Assembly: GCF_000331025.1 (NCBI RefSeq)
Contig: NC_020055.1
Span: 2,637,370 to 2,701,369 of the forward strand
Reading direction: 5' to 3'
From: Maridesulfovibrio hydrothermalis AM13 = DSM 14728
GTDB taxonomy: Bacteria; Desulfobacterota; Desulfovibrionia; Desulfovibrionales; Desulfovibrionaceae
Length of the DNA stretch: 64,000 nucleotides
The notes under the pieces are model-generated. The model did not search any database, was not told the origin of the DNA, and saw only the letters and a program-made list of their open reading frames with translations. Of this stretch, positions 25,868 through 35,258 are shown one piece after another. Numbering within the stretch: the stretch's first letter is position 1; every line of letters starts with the position of its first letter. The translations under genes were made by a program, and so were the position numbers.

Positions 25868-26134
25868 AATTATATCCTCCGCTGGATTGCTTCATTTTTT
25901 TGCCGGATTTAAAAAATTGCGATATGCATATTTTTCTGGCCGCCGGCCTTATAAGTGGACAATATATTTAATGGACTTTGATGGCAACCGTCATATCCTG
26001 TAACAGGGTTGTGGTTGACATTAAAAATATAATGGCGTTATCCGCTCTAGAACAAATTATACACGAGCCTGACAAGAGAAATTTTGTCAGCAACCGATAA
26101 ATAAGAATTTTAATTTTAATCGAGAGAATAGCAA

Positions 26135-27481
26135 ATGAACATATGCATTGTTGGAACCGGATATGTAGGACTGGTCAGCGCAGCCTGTTTCGCTGAAATG
26201 GGTAACCATGTCTGGTGCGTGGATGTTAATCCTGATGTTGTCGAAACTCTTAAGCAGGGCAAAATTCATATTTTTGAACCCGGCCTTGAAGATATGGTCA
26301 AACGTAACTTTGAGGATGAAAGACTTTTTTTCACGACTGACCTCAAAGAAGGACTTGATAAGGCTAAATTTGTTTTTATCACTGTCGGTACTCCCTGCAA
26401 TGCGGACGGTAGTTGTGATCTGCGCTATGTTGAAGCTGTTGCCCGTGAAATCGGTCAGTTTATGACAGAGCCGAAAATCGTTGTCGATAAATCCACCGTC
26501 CCCGTCGGTACAGCAGATAAAGTCCGCACAATTATCAAGCAGGAATTGGATAAACGCGGGCTGGATATTGAATTTGATGTTGCCTCCAATCCGGAATTTC
26601 TCAAAGAAGGTGATGCTGTCAGTGACTTTATGAAGCCGGACAGAGTTGTAGTAGGTACTGAAAAAGAATCTACCTACAAAGAATTTGAAACTCTGTATGC
26701 CCCTTATGCCCGCAGTCGTGACAAGCTCATTTTTATGGGGACCAGAAGTGCGGAAATGACAAAGTATGCAGCGAACTGCATGCTTGCTACCAAAATTTCT
26801 TTTATCAACGAAATGGCCGGTATTTGCGAAAAGGTCGGTGCAAATGTTCGTGAAGTACGGCTCGGAATAGGTTCTGACCATAGAATCGGGTATTATTTTA
26901 TCTATCCTGGAGTAGGGTACGGCGGATCTTGTTTTCCCAAGGACGTGAAAGCCTTGATCAACACAGCAAGAGAAGTAGGGGCCAAACCTGAACTGATAGA
27001 AGCTGTTGATTCTGTGAATAATCGCCAGAAAAAAATGCTCAGTCGCAAGATCCTCGACTACTTTGAAGCTCAGGGCGGAGTAAGAGGAAAAACCCTTGCA
27101 ATGTGGGGACTTGCATTCAAGGCCAATACCGATGACATGAGAGAATCTTCAGCTCTTTCAATTATATCTGAGTTAACGGCTGCCGGTATGAAGATCAGAG
27201 CTTTTGACCCTGTTGCTCACGTAAAAGCAGAAGAGATTTTGCGTGATAATGATCTGGTGGAGATTGTACATAGTCAGTATGAGGTGCTTGAAGGAGCTAA
27301 CGCGCTGGCAGTTGTCACTGACTGGAATCAGTTCAGAAACCCTGACTTCGAAAAGGTTAAGGCAAGCATGCTTGCTCCGATTATTTTCGACGGCAGAAAT
27401 CTTTACGATCCGGCGTATCTGGGCAGCAACGGTTATGCTTATTTCAGCGTTGGCCGCAGGCCCGTCGGCGAAGCAAAATAG
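26135..27481 (+). CDS. ugd: UDP-glucose 6-dehydrogenase
   Basis: 448 residues. The N-terminal NAD site is GTGYVGLVSAACFAEMG; the catalytic Cys lies in GYGGSCFPKD at residue 266. It oxidises UDP-glucose to UDP-glucuronate for surface polysaccharides. It has the three-domain UDPG/MGDP dehydrogenase layout, and GDP-mannose dehydrogenase is an unlikely alternative. Monocistronic, with a 267-base upstream gap and the terminator at 27497. Confidence 0.94.
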   Translation: MNICIVGTGYVGLVSAACFAEMGNHVWCVDVNPDVVETLKQGKIHIFEPGLEDMVKRNFEDERLFFTTDLKEGLDKAKFVFITVGTPCNADGSCDLRYVEAVAREIGQFMTEPKIVVDKSTVPVGTADKVRTIIKQELDKRGLDIEFDVASNPEFLKEGDAVSDFMKPDRVVVGTEKESTYKEFETLYAPYARSRDKLIFMGTRSAEMTKYAANCMLATKISFINEMAGICEKVGANVREVRLGIGSDHRIGYYFIYPGVGYGGSCFPKDVKALINTAREVGAKPELIEAVDSVNNRQKKMLSRKILDYFEAQGGVRGKTLAMWGLAFKANTDDMRESSALSIISELTAAGMKIRAFDPVAHVKAEEILRDNDLVEIVHSQYEVLEGANALAVVTDWNQFRNPDFEKVKASMLAPIIFDGRNLYDPAYLGSNGYAYFSVGRRPVGEAK

Positions 27482-27496
27482 TTTTTGATGGCAATA

Positions 27497-27537
27497 AAAT
27501 TTAAGGCCCGCCGGATGGCGGGCCTTAAATTTTTAAG
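27497..27537. terminator. Terminator of ugd, shared with the convergent small gene
   Basis: 16-bp perfect stem AAATTTAAGGCCCGCC / GGCGGGCCTTAAATTT with loop GGAT, followed by further T. The stop codon of the opposite small gene touches the 3' end of the stem. Confidence 0.9.
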
Positions 27538-27748
27538 GGTCCAGAGTTTTCATGGACGATCTAAGTTGCAATTCCTGCAAAATTAATCTTTCATACTCAG
27601 GACTGTATGGAATATCTTCTCGATTTTCTTGATCCAGCATTTTGGCAAGAAATTGTGTTTCTTCCCAGAAATCTAGAAGTTCTTCATTTGCTAGTGATTT
27701 AATCTGGTCTTCCAGTGTTACATTTTCTGTAGGGGAAAACTGAGCCAT
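27533..27748 (-). CDS. Small acidic protein of unknown function
   Basis: 71 residues, acidic and helix-rich (LEDQIKSLANEELLDFWEETQFL), no Cys, no membrane segment. GGAGGG stands 11 bases before the ATG, a little far but usable. Convergent with ugd and divergent from cheW. I do not recognise a family; coding status rests on the ribosome site and composition. Confidence 0.6.
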   Translation of the reverse strand: MAQFSPTENVTLEDQIKSLANEELLDFWEETQFLAKMLDQENREDIPYSPEYERLILQELQLRSSMKTLDP

Positions 27749-27888
27749 GCGAGTTCATACCCTCCTGAATCTTCGCTTTAAGCACTTATTTGCTGTACAA
27801 TATATACTGATAGTCATTTCCGGGCTACTAGTCAATTTTTGGTGAAATAAAATAATATCCGGATTTGTCTTATTATTTCAGGATTGCC

Positions 27889-27917
27889 TTGCAAATATTT
27901 CAGATCAATAATAATAT
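27889..27917 (+). promoter_or_regulatory. Candidate promoter for cheW
   Basis: TTGCAA (27889-27894), 17-base spacer, TAATAT (27912-27917) in the 262-base gap before cheW. Four of six matches in each box. No convincing sigma-28 or sigma-54 site was seen. Confidence 0.35.
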
Positions 27918-28010
27918 CATTAAAAGCTATACAGTTTACTTAATCATAAAGTTAATTCAGGTTACACAAGTTGATTATTCATCATAAAAGCAACCAACAG
28001 GGGGCAGGTC

Positions 28011-28490
28011 ATGGAAGAAGGTAAAAAAGTAGCACTTGATGCTGAACTTATTCAGCTGGTTACCTTCAGTATAGGTGAAGAGGAGTTCGGAGTGAATATC
28101 CTCAAGGTGCAGGAAATTATCAGAACCATGGAAATTACCAAGGTTCCTAGAGCACCTACTTTTGTTGAAGGCGTTATAAACCTTCGCGGTAAAGTTATTC
28201 CGATTATCGACCTTCGAAGTAAATTCGGCCTGCAATGCAGAGAGCATGACCAGAATACACGTATCATTGTTATTGAAATAACCGATATGATAGTAGGGTT
28301 TGTTGTGGATTCTGTTTCCGAGGTATTAAGAATCCCTGCTTCCACGGTCGAACCACCGCCGCCAGTTGTGTCCGGCCTTGAGTCTGAATACATCAGCGGT
28401 GTCGGTAAACTTGAAGACAGGCTGCTTATTCTGCTTGATCTTAACAGACTTCTTTCCAGCGAAGAGCAGGAACAGCTGGCTCAGGTTTAA
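28011..28490 (+). CDS. cheW: CheW chemotaxis coupling protein
   Basis: 159 residues, a single CheW domain. Characteristic segments: LVTFSIGEEEFGVNILKVQEI, the conserved VPRAPTFVEGVINLRGKVIPIIDLR core and the C-terminal VGKLEDRLLILLDLNRLL. It links chemoreceptors to CheA. An AGGGGG site precedes the ATG. The gene stands alone, followed by a terminator; receptors and cheA are elsewhere. Confidence 0.95.
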   Translation: MEEGKKVALDAELIQLVTFSIGEEEFGVNILKVQEIIRTMEITKVPRAPTFVEGVINLRGKVIPIIDLRSKFGLQCREHDQNTRIIVIEITDMIVGFVVDSVSEVLRIPASTVEPPPPVVSGLESEYISGVGKLEDRLLILLDLNRLLSSEEQEQLAQV

Positions 28491-28601
28491 ATGTCAGTTT
28501 AAAAATACATAGCAGGATGTGTTGTTTTATTCAGCCGTCCTTATCTTTGACTTGTTTTTTTGCTCCGGGAACAGTTAATTCAGGTGAAAACCTCTATTTG
28601 C

Positions 28602-28680
28602 TGGACATCGGTCCAAATACTCTGCAAAAAAAGTCGTTCCCTGTATCACTTCAGGGAACGACTTTACTTTTTATTTATTT
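28602..28680 (+). terminator. Hairpin and terminator between cheW and mfd
   Basis: A small hairpin TGGAC-ATCG-GTCCA (28602-28615) is followed by a 14-bp perfect stem AAAGTCGTTCCCTG / CAGGGAACGACTTT (28630-28665) with an 8-base loop and a T-rich tail. The tail ends about 12 bases before the mfd start, so it ends cheW transcription and also lies in the mfd leader. Confidence 0.85.
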
Positions 28681-28691
28681 TTGGAGAAAAA

Positions 28692-31600
28692 TTGTCTTTA
28701 CCCTCCCAGCTTGCTGCTTTTGCCAATGGAAGCGGCAGCAATATACGAATTTTCAAAAGTGGACACGGAACTCAGGCTTTTACTGCTCATAACCTGCATT
28801 CCCGGGGTCAGTCTGTTGTTATGGTTGCCCCCGGCGCCCGTGAATATTCAGAACTGAAATCTTTAATTACTCTTTTCAGTCGTAACAACCCCCCTGTAAA
28901 GGGCAAAGTTATTCCGGCATGGGAGCGGGATTGGGTTTTTCTGCCACCTTATTTATGCAAGTCACCAGCAGCATCAGAGTGGGCTGAACGCTGGAGTGCT
29001 TTGCACGCTCTTACTCGTGGTGGCAGGCAGTCTGTGCTTATGACTGCCGATAATCTGCTGCCCAAGTGGCCTTCTCCTGCCGTTCTGGAAAACAACTATC
29101 TTGTCCTTTCCAAGGGAGAGGAGATGGACCCCGAGATGCTCATGGAGCAGGCTGTGACATGGGGATATTCCAGAACAAAGCTTGTTTCCGGTTATGGCGA
29201 GATGTCCATGCGCGGTGATATTCTTGATATTTATGCACCCGGATATGACCTGCCTGTCAGACTTGAGTTTTTTGGTGATATCCTTGAGGAAATCCGCGTG
29301 TTTGAACCCTCGTCTCAGCGTTCAAAAGCTGATCTGGATGAAGTTACCCTCCTTCCTGTTGCTCCGGCGATGCTTACTGAGGGGTACGTTGAAGCCGCTG
29401 ATTCATTGTGGGCGCAGCTTAAAATGACCGGCGAGATTTCGGCAGAAGGATATACTCAGCTGACAGAAAAGATAGGCAATGCTGACGGCATGATCTGGCC
29501 CGGTCTTTTTTATCCTGAATCTGTTGATCTGAAATCGTTTTTACCTGAGCAATCCGTTTACGTACTGTCCTCTGCATCAAATCTTCGTTCGAAGCTGCAA
29601 GATCAAGAGTTTGGCTGGAAAACTTATCTTCATGACAAGTCAGCTCATTCCGGCTGCAAGTGGCCCATACATACAATCTGCTGGAATGAGGAAAAAGCCC
29701 GTTCTGTCTGGCGCGATGAAAGGCAGATAGTTTTCGAAGATTTAGTAATCGGGCGGGAGAAAGACGGAGCCGATCTTCCTGAAAGAGCAATTTCGTCTTT
29801 TACAGATATTTTTTGGAAACCGGAGCAGATGAAACGACCTTGGGCGGCTCTTGTTGCAGCTCTTAAAGAATGGAATACTGAAAGGTTTCAGACTGTTTTA
29901 AGTTTTCGCACTGAAAGGTCGCGCAAGAAATTTTTATCTCTTATAGAACCGGAACAGCTTTCCATTTCAACAGAATATTCATCACTTAACAGGGGGATTT
30001 ATGCCCTTGTTTCACCGCTTAAGCATGGCATGGAGCTGGAGTGGAACCAGACTGTCATTCTAGGTGAGGATGTAATCCAGCCGGAGGCAACAAGAGGAAC
30101 CCGCAGCCGGGACAAAGCTTTTGAAGGTATGACCAGCTATGAAGATCTGCTGCTGGAAGACCTGCTGGTTCATCGCGATTATGGACTGTCCCGCTTCGGT
30201 GGACTGCATCATATGAATGTAGGTGATGTTACCAATGATTATCTTCTGCTTTTCTTTAACTCAGACGATAAGCTCTATGTTCCAGTAGACCGTCTTAATT
30301 TGGTTCAAAAGTTTAAAGGTCCGGAAGGCTCATGCCCTGTTCTGGATAAACTCGGCGGTAGCCGCTGGTCCAAAACACGCGAAAAAGCCCGCAAGGCCAT
30401 TGAAAAAATAGCTGGTGAGCTGGTTGAAATGTACGCCTATCGTAAGATTGCGAAAGGCTATGCCTACGGTCCTCTCGATGAAATGTACTGGGAATTTGAA
30501 AGCACATTCGGTTTTGAGGAGACACCGGATCAGGAAAAAGCCATTCAGGATGTATTCCGAGATATGGAAAGCCCTGAACCCATGGATCGACTGGTTTGCG
30601 GTGATGTGGGCTTCGGTAAAACCGAGGTAGCCCTGCGCGCCGCTTTCAGAGCTGTGCTTGATGGAAAACAGGTTGTTTTACTGTGTCCCACAACCGTTCT
30701 TGCCGAGCAGCATTATCAGACTTTTATGCAGCGCATGGAAGGTTTTGCCGTTACCGTTGGAATGCTCAGCCGTTTTGTGACCAAAACCAGACAGAAGCGC
30801 GTTCTTGAACAGCTGGCCTCCGGCGAACTGGATATTTTAATTGGCACACATCGTGTACTTTCCAAAGATGTAGATGCACCGAATCTGGGTTTACTCATTC
30901 TGGATGAAGAGCAGCGGTTTGGTGTGCGTCACAAAGAGCGTATCAAAGAGATGCGTAAAAATATTGATGCGTTAACTTTAACAGCAACTCCTATTCCCAG
31001 AACTTTGCAGCTGTCTCTTTCCGGCGTGCGTAGCTTAAGCACTATTGAAACTCCTCCTGTTGATCGCAAACCTGTTGAAACAGCCCTTGTCGAGCGTGAT
31101 GAAGCTATGCTTGCTTCTGTTGTTAAACGTGAATTAGAACGGGGGGGACAAATTTTCTGGGTGCACAATCGTGTGCAGGGACTTGAAAGAGTTGTTGAGT
31201 TTGTTAAAAAGCTTGCTCCTGATGCGCAGGTCGGCATGGCTCATGGACAAATGTCTGAAAAGAATCTTGAAGAGACAATTCATAAATTCTGGCATAAGGA
31301 GCTTGATATTTTAGTGGCTACCGCCATTATTGAATCAGGTCTCGACTTTCCCAACGCCAATACGCTGATTGTCGATCAAGCTCAGATGTTCGGACTCGGG
31401 CAGCTTTATCAGCTTCGAGGCAGGGTAGGGCGAAGTAAGCGACAGGCTTATGCATATTTTGTTGTGTCCTCTCTGGATTCACTTTCTGAGAAAGCCAAAC
31501 GGCGTATGCAGATTATTTTGCAACTTGATTATCTGGGAGCAGGATTCAAGGTCGCCATGGAAGATTTACGCCTGCGCGGGGCGGGAAATATTCTCGGCGA

Positions 31601-32141
31601 AGTTCAGTCCGGTCAGATGGCGAAGGTCGGCCTTGATCTATTTCTTGAAATGCTTGACGAAGAAGTACGCAGAATAAAAGGTGACGATTCTGCCAAGATC
31701 TCAGATCCGGAAATGAACTTTGTATTCAAAGCCCATTTGCCGGAAGATTTTGTGCCTGATGCAAGAGAGAGACTGCGCTACTACCGCGCGCTTTCATCTG
31801 CTGATACGGAAGCTAAAATTGAAGAGCTTGGTGCAGAAATCAAAGACCGCTTCGGCCATTTTCCAGAAGAAGTTGAAAATTTTATTTCCGTGCTTTATCT
31901 GAAACGAACTCTGGCTCGCCTTGGTGTTGTCCGTGCTGACCTGTTTCCGACAAGAGTTATTTTGACATGGGATGAAAAGAACAACCCTGTAGATCCTGTG
32001 AAATTGATCAGCTGGATCGGAGAGCAAGGAGAAAAAGCAAAACTCAAACCCCCGGTAAGCCTCGAAATCAGATTTGACCAGAATGGCGGTATTGCCCGGG
32101 GATTGGAAGAGATTTGCAAAAAACTTGAACCTTTGGTTTAA
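28692..32141 (+). CDS. mfd: Mfd, transcription-repair coupling factor
   Basis: About 1149 residues from a TTG at 28692, with GGAG six bases upstream. The frame stays open back to 28560, but that extension crosses the terminator and is not family-like, while SLPSQLAAFANGSG fits the Mfd N-terminus. It has UvrB-homology modules, an RNA-polymerase-interaction domain, and RecG-like helicase motifs with Walker A GDVGFGKTE, LILDEEQRFGV and the TRG region LRGAGNILGEVQSG. It frees stalled RNA polymerase and recruits repair. It heads the run to rpsT. Confidence 0.93.
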   Translation: MSLPSQLAAFANGSGSNIRIFKSGHGTQAFTAHNLHSRGQSVVMVAPGAREYSELKSLITLFSRNNPPVKGKVIPAWERDWVFLPPYLCKSPAASEWAERWSALHALTRGGRQSVLMTADNLLPKWPSPAVLENNYLVLSKGEEMDPEMLMEQAVTWGYSRTKLVSGYGEMSMRGDILDIYAPGYDLPVRLEFFGDILEEIRVFEPSSQRSKADLDEVTLLPVAPAMLTEGYVEAADSLWAQLKMTGEISAEGYTQLTEKIGNADGMIWPGLFYPESVDLKSFLPEQSVYVLSSASNLRSKLQDQEFGWKTYLHDKSAHSGCKWPIHTICWNEEKARSVWRDERQIVFEDLVIGREKDGADLPERAISSFTDIFWKPEQMKRPWAALVAALKEWNTERFQTVLSFRTERSRKKFLSLIEPEQLSISTEYSSLNRGIYALVSPLKHGMELEWNQTVILGEDVIQPEATRGTRSRDKAFEGMTSYEDLLLEDLLVHRDYGLSRFGGLHHMNVGDVTNDYLLLFFNSDDKLYVPVDRLNLVQKFKGPEGSCPVLDKLGGSRWSKTREKARKAIEKIAGELVEMYAYRKIAKGYAYGPLDEMYWEFESTFGFEETPDQEKAIQDVFRDMESPEPMDRLVCGDVGFGKTEVALRAAFRAVLDGKQVVLLCPTTVLAEQHYQTFMQRMEGFAVTVGMLSRFVTKTRQKRVLEQLASGELDILIGTHRVLSKDVDAPNLGLLILDEEQRFGVRHKERIKEMRKNIDALTLTATPIPRTLQLSLSGVRSLSTIETPPVDRKPVETALVERDEAMLASVVKRELERGGQIFWVHNRVQGLERVVEFVKKLAPDAQVGMAHGQMSEKNLEETIHKFWHKELDILVATAIIESGLDFPNANTLIVDQAQMFGLGQLYQLRGRVGRSKRQAYAYFVVSSLDSLSEKAKRRMQIILQLDYLGAGFKVAMEDLRLRGAGNILGEVQSGQMAKVGLDLFLEMLDEEVRRIKGDDSAKISDPEMNFVFKAHLPEDFVPDARERLRYYRALSSADTEAKIEELGAEIKDRFGHFPEEVENFISVLYLKRTLARLGVVRADLFPTRVILTWDEKNNPVDPVKLISWIGEQGEKAKLKPPVSLEIRFDQNGGIARGLEEICKKLEPLV

Positions 32142-32178
32142 GTTTTGAATTTGCACAAAAAAAATATGGAAATTCCAG

Positions 32179-33141
32179 ATGAAAAAAATACTCATTGCAT
32201 TGCTGCTTAGTTCATTTCTGATTGGCGGATGTAAGAATAAAAATGAAGAGCCGGGAATTATTGCCAGAGTTAATGGCAAACCTGTTTATCTTACACAGCT
32301 GGATTATAAATACGACCTCATGCATGACGGCAGTGAAGGATTTGTTCCTTCGGTTAAACAGGTCAGAGATGAATATGGACAGATTCTCGGCGATATAATT
32401 GTTCAGGAACTTGTCTCGCAAGAGCTTGAACAGCGCGATATTCCGGTTTCTGATAAGGAAATGAAAGAAGCGGAAGATGAAGTTCGCTCTGATTATCCCG
32501 ACGATGCTTTTGAACAGATTTTAATTGAAGAGTATATTGACTTGAATGCATGGCGTTCTCAGCTCAAGTATCAGATAGCAATGGATAAGTTTTATCAACA
32601 GATTTTGCGCCCTGAGATCAAGATCGATTACAAAGAAGCGGAAGAATATTATAGAACTCATCTGTCAGATTTTTACATTCCGGCCGGTTCCAGCTTTGTA
32701 ATGGTCAAAGGGCTTAGCAAGGATTTGGTGCTGAAAGGTGTTGAGCTATACCGTAAAGGTTTAAGTCCTGCTGCAATTTCCGGAAAACTCAGAAAGGTTT
32801 CAGTTCGCGAAATCTGGATTAGAAATGATCAGGTTCCTGCAAGTTGGAAACCATTTGTTAAAGACCTTGATCCCGGAAAGGCAACGCCCGTGATAAATCA
32901 GCAAAAAGAAGTTATCTGCCTTATATTAAAAGAGAAAAAAGAAGCAACTTTGCTTACGCCCTTACAGGCATATCCTATGGTCGAGAAGGTTTTACTCGAA
33001 CGTAAGCTTAAAGATAAATTTGAACTTTGGTTAAAAAATAAGTTGCAAAACTCAACCATTAAAATCAGCAAAGAGTTACTTCCGGAAGTTAAAAAAAACG
33101 CTCTTGAACCGGAAAAAAAAGTTAATGCTCAGGTTAATTAA
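32179..33141 (+). CDS. SurA-like lipoprotein with degenerate parvulin domain
   Basis: 320 residues. A lipoprotein signal with lipobox LIGGC (Cys18, Lys at +2) is followed by a SurA/SurA-like N-terminal chaperone domain beginning IARVNGKPVYLTQLDYK. The later segment (about 165-255) has the parvulin outline but lacks its usual histidines and GGDLGW-type loop, so isomerase activity is doubtful. Probably an envelope chaperone for outer-membrane proteins, anchored by its lipid. Precedes a second, soluble SurA-type gene. Confidence 0.8.
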   Translation: MKKILIALLLSSFLIGGCKNKNEEPGIIARVNGKPVYLTQLDYKYDLMHDGSEGFVPSVKQVRDEYGQILGDIIVQELVSQELEQRDIPVSDKEMKEAEDEVRSDYPDDAFEQILIEEYIDLNAWRSQLKYQIAMDKFYQQILRPEIKIDYKEAEEYYRTHLSDFYIPAGSSFVMVKGLSKDLVLKGVELYRKGLSPAAISGKLRKVSVREIWIRNDQVPASWKPFVKDLDPGKATPVINQQKEVICLILKEKKEATLLTPLQAYPMVEKVLLERKLKDKFELWLKNKLQNSTIKISKELLPEVKKNALEPEKKVNAQVN

Positions 33142-33251
33142 AAATCTATTTTTACCCTGTCTTGCATAGTTTAATGAAAGAGTTTAGTTAGTCAGAAGAA
33201 TTATTGCTTTCCCTTGGTTTTTCAGGGGGCAGTTGCTTACTTATACTAAAA

Positions 33252-33270
33252 TCCGGACTAGATCCGGAGG
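33252..33270 (+). promoter_or_regulatory. Hairpin covering the ribosome site of the second SurA gene
   Basis: TCCGGA-CTAGA-TCCGGA (33252-33268) overlaps the GGAGG ribosome site (33266-33270) that precedes the ATG at 33280. Short but GC-rich; it could reduce translation. Confidence 0.4.
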
Positions 33271-33279
33271 CATATATTT

Positions 33280-34233
33280 ATGGGAGATTTTCAATTGAAG
33301 CGTACTATTGCAGGGATTTTGATCGCAATGATCTGTCTTTCCGCATCTTTTGCATCTGCTGGCGAAAAAGTTGTTGATGGCATTGTTGCTGTCGTTAACG
33401 GCGATATTGTGACTATGTATGAGCTGAGAAGTAAAATGGCTCCTATTATGAAACAATTCAACAGTGAATCCATTACTGCCGTTGAAGCTGAGCAGATTAA
33501 AAAAATCAGAAAACAAATTCTTGAGCGTATGATCAATGAAATGATTATCGATCAAGAAGCCAAAAAACTTGGCGTAAATGTTTCTCAGCAAGATATCGAT
33601 AATGAGGTTAAAAGAATTAAGGAATCCAGTAAATTAAGCGATGAAGAATTTGAACGTCAGCTGACTTTGCAGAAAACAAACCTTAAGGATTTTAAAGCAA
33701 AAATCGGTCAGGATATCCGCAAACACAGACTGCTTTCCTATAAAATCAAAAATAAAGTTGTTGTAACAGACGAAGAAATTAAAGCCGCCTGGAACAGCAC
33801 CCGTACTGCTGAAGAGAAGAAAGCTAAAAGTGTTCATCTTAAACTGATACTTTTTCCAGCGGATGCATCAGCTGACAGTGTGAGAGAACAAATTATTTCA
33901 GGTGAAATAAGCTTTGAAGAAGCTGCAGATAAATATACAGTCGGTCCCGGAGGGGGAAGCGGCGGTGATTTAGGTGTACTGGACTGGGGCGATCTTGCTA
34001 CAACATGGCATGACGCTCTTAGCGGGCTTGAACCGGGAGGAGTCAGTGCTCCTTTTGAAGTACAGTCGTCCAAGGCTTTGCTTAAACTGGATTCATTTGT
34101 AAGCACTGAAGAAGCTTCTTTTGAAGACAGTAAAGATGAAATCTATGAAAAGCTTTACAGCAAAAAACAAGATGATCTTTTTGCTGACTATATGAAAAAG
34201 CTTAAAGAAAATGCTGTTATTGAATTTAAATAG
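33280..34233 (+). CDS. surA: SurA-type periplasmic peptidyl-prolyl isomerase
   Basis: 317 residues with a Sec signal peptide (about 1-27, ends FASAGE). The N-terminal chaperone domain begins VVDGIVAVVNGDIVTMYEL; one parvulin domain (about 185-280) has HLKLILFPAD and VGPGGGSGGDLGVLDWGDL. It assists folding of outer-membrane proteins in the periplasm. Only one parvulin domain is present, against two in E. coli SurA. 138 bases after the SurA-like lipoprotein gene. Confidence 0.88.
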   Translation: MGDFQLKRTIAGILIAMICLSASFASAGEKVVDGIVAVVNGDIVTMYELRSKMAPIMKQFNSESITAVEAEQIKKIRKQILERMINEMIIDQEAKKLGVNVSQQDIDNEVKRIKESSKLSDEEFERQLTLQKTNLKDFKAKIGQDIRKHRLLSYKIKNKVVVTDEEIKAAWNSTRTAEEKKAKSVHLKLILFPADASADSVREQIISGEISFEEAADKYTVGPGGGSGGDLGVLDWGDLATTWHDALSGLEPGGVSAPFEVQSSKALLKLDSFVSTEEASFEDSKDEIYEKLYSKKQDDLFADYMKKLKENAVIEFK

Positions 34234-34355
34234 TTCGGGGAGAACTGTAGCGGATCAAAGCGTAACATCTTTACAGGTGTTGTGTTTTTGACAACATGTT
34301 CAAAGGGTTATTGTAATCCTGAATAATACTGCCAGATTTTTATCAAGAGGGTCGT

Positions 34356-35240
34356 ATGGATTTGAAAGAGCTTGGTTCCCAACTTAGAACGGAAAGGCAG
34401 CGGCAAGGACTTACCATTGAACAGATAATGGAAATTACCAAAGTCAGCCGTATTAATATAATTGCCATTGAAAGTGGTAATCAGAAAGAATTTCCCCATC
34501 AGGTCTACGCAAAAGGTTTTATAAAAACTTATGCCAAAGCACTCGGCTTAAATGCTGACGAGATAGGCGAAGAGTTTTCTAAAATTATTGAATCCTCTGA
34601 AGATAATGATCTTTTTCATGACGAGGAATCTCAGCAGAGTCAGTACAGCACTTCTACAAAAGGTGCTCCCGTAGGGGCGATTTTTGCGATTATTTTACTG
34701 CTCGGCTTTGTTGGCGGGCTTGTTTATTATCTGCATGATAACTCTTTGTTCGGAATGGGACAGGAGCAACAGACTGAAATTCTGGTGACAGAAGAGGCGG
34801 TAGAAGAAGCTCCGGTTCCAGATGAGCTGAACACAGCCGTTCAGGAGAGTAGTCCGGAAAAGACTTCAACCGGAAATATAAGTGAAAAAACAATTGCACA
34901 GGAAACAGAACTTGCTGCTCCTGACGTTGTTGAAGAAAAACAGATTGCCCCTGTAGAAACTTCTCAGCCTGAAATTCCTGTACCTGCGATTTTGCCTAAA
35001 AATACTGTGGTTATCACAGTTAAACCGGGTGAAGCCTGCTGGCTTGAAGCAATTGTTGATGGCGAAAGTAAAGAATACGTCATTCAAGAAGGTGATGCTC
35101 TCTCGCTGGGGTATAAAGACAGTTTGAAAGTAAAGCTGGGTAATGCCGGTGGAGTGGTTATTGTCTCTGATGGCAAGCCTTTTACTTTCAGTGCACCTAA
35201 AGGCAAAGTTAAAACACTGAAATTTCCGGTGTCCCGCTAA
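34356..35240 (+). CDS. RodZ-like membrane protein with HTH and DUF4115
   Basis: 294 residues. The N-terminal Xre-type helix-turn-helix (about 4-70, LGSQLRTERQRQGLTIEQI) is followed by one transmembrane helix (about 107-128), an acidic Glu/Pro/Val-rich periplasmic linker, and a C-terminal beta-rich DUF4115 domain with CWLEAIVDGESKEYVIQEGD. This is the RodZ layout, linking MreB to the envelope in rod-shaped cells. mreB is not in the window. Confidence 0.88.
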   Translation: MDLKELGSQLRTERQRQGLTIEQIMEITKVSRINIIAIESGNQKEFPHQVYAKGFIKTYAKALGLNADEIGEEFSKIIESSEDNDLFHDEESQQSQYSTSTKGAPVGAIFAIILLLGFVGGLVYYLHDNSLFGMGQEQQTEILVTEEAVEEAPVPDELNTAVQESSPEKTSTGNISEKTIAQETELAAPDVVEEKQIAPVETSQPEIPVPAILPKNTVVITVKPGEACWLEAIVDGESKEYVIQEGDALSLGYKDSLKVKLGNAGGVVIVSDGKPFTFSAPKGKVKTLKFPVSR

Positions 35241-35258
35241 CAGGCGCATTTTTAGTTA

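Noticed and set aside
26087-26881. 264-codon minus-strand ORF opposite ugd
   Set aside because: Shadow of the ugd coding frame, Cys/Phe-rich composition typical of antisense frames.
27880-27900. Sigma-54 promoter before cheW
   Set aside because: The GG...GC pair has 8 bases between, not the required 10.
28560-28691. Longer mfd start
   Set aside because: The extension runs through a perfect terminator hairpin and is not Mfd-like; a GGAG-spaced TTG at 28692 fits better.
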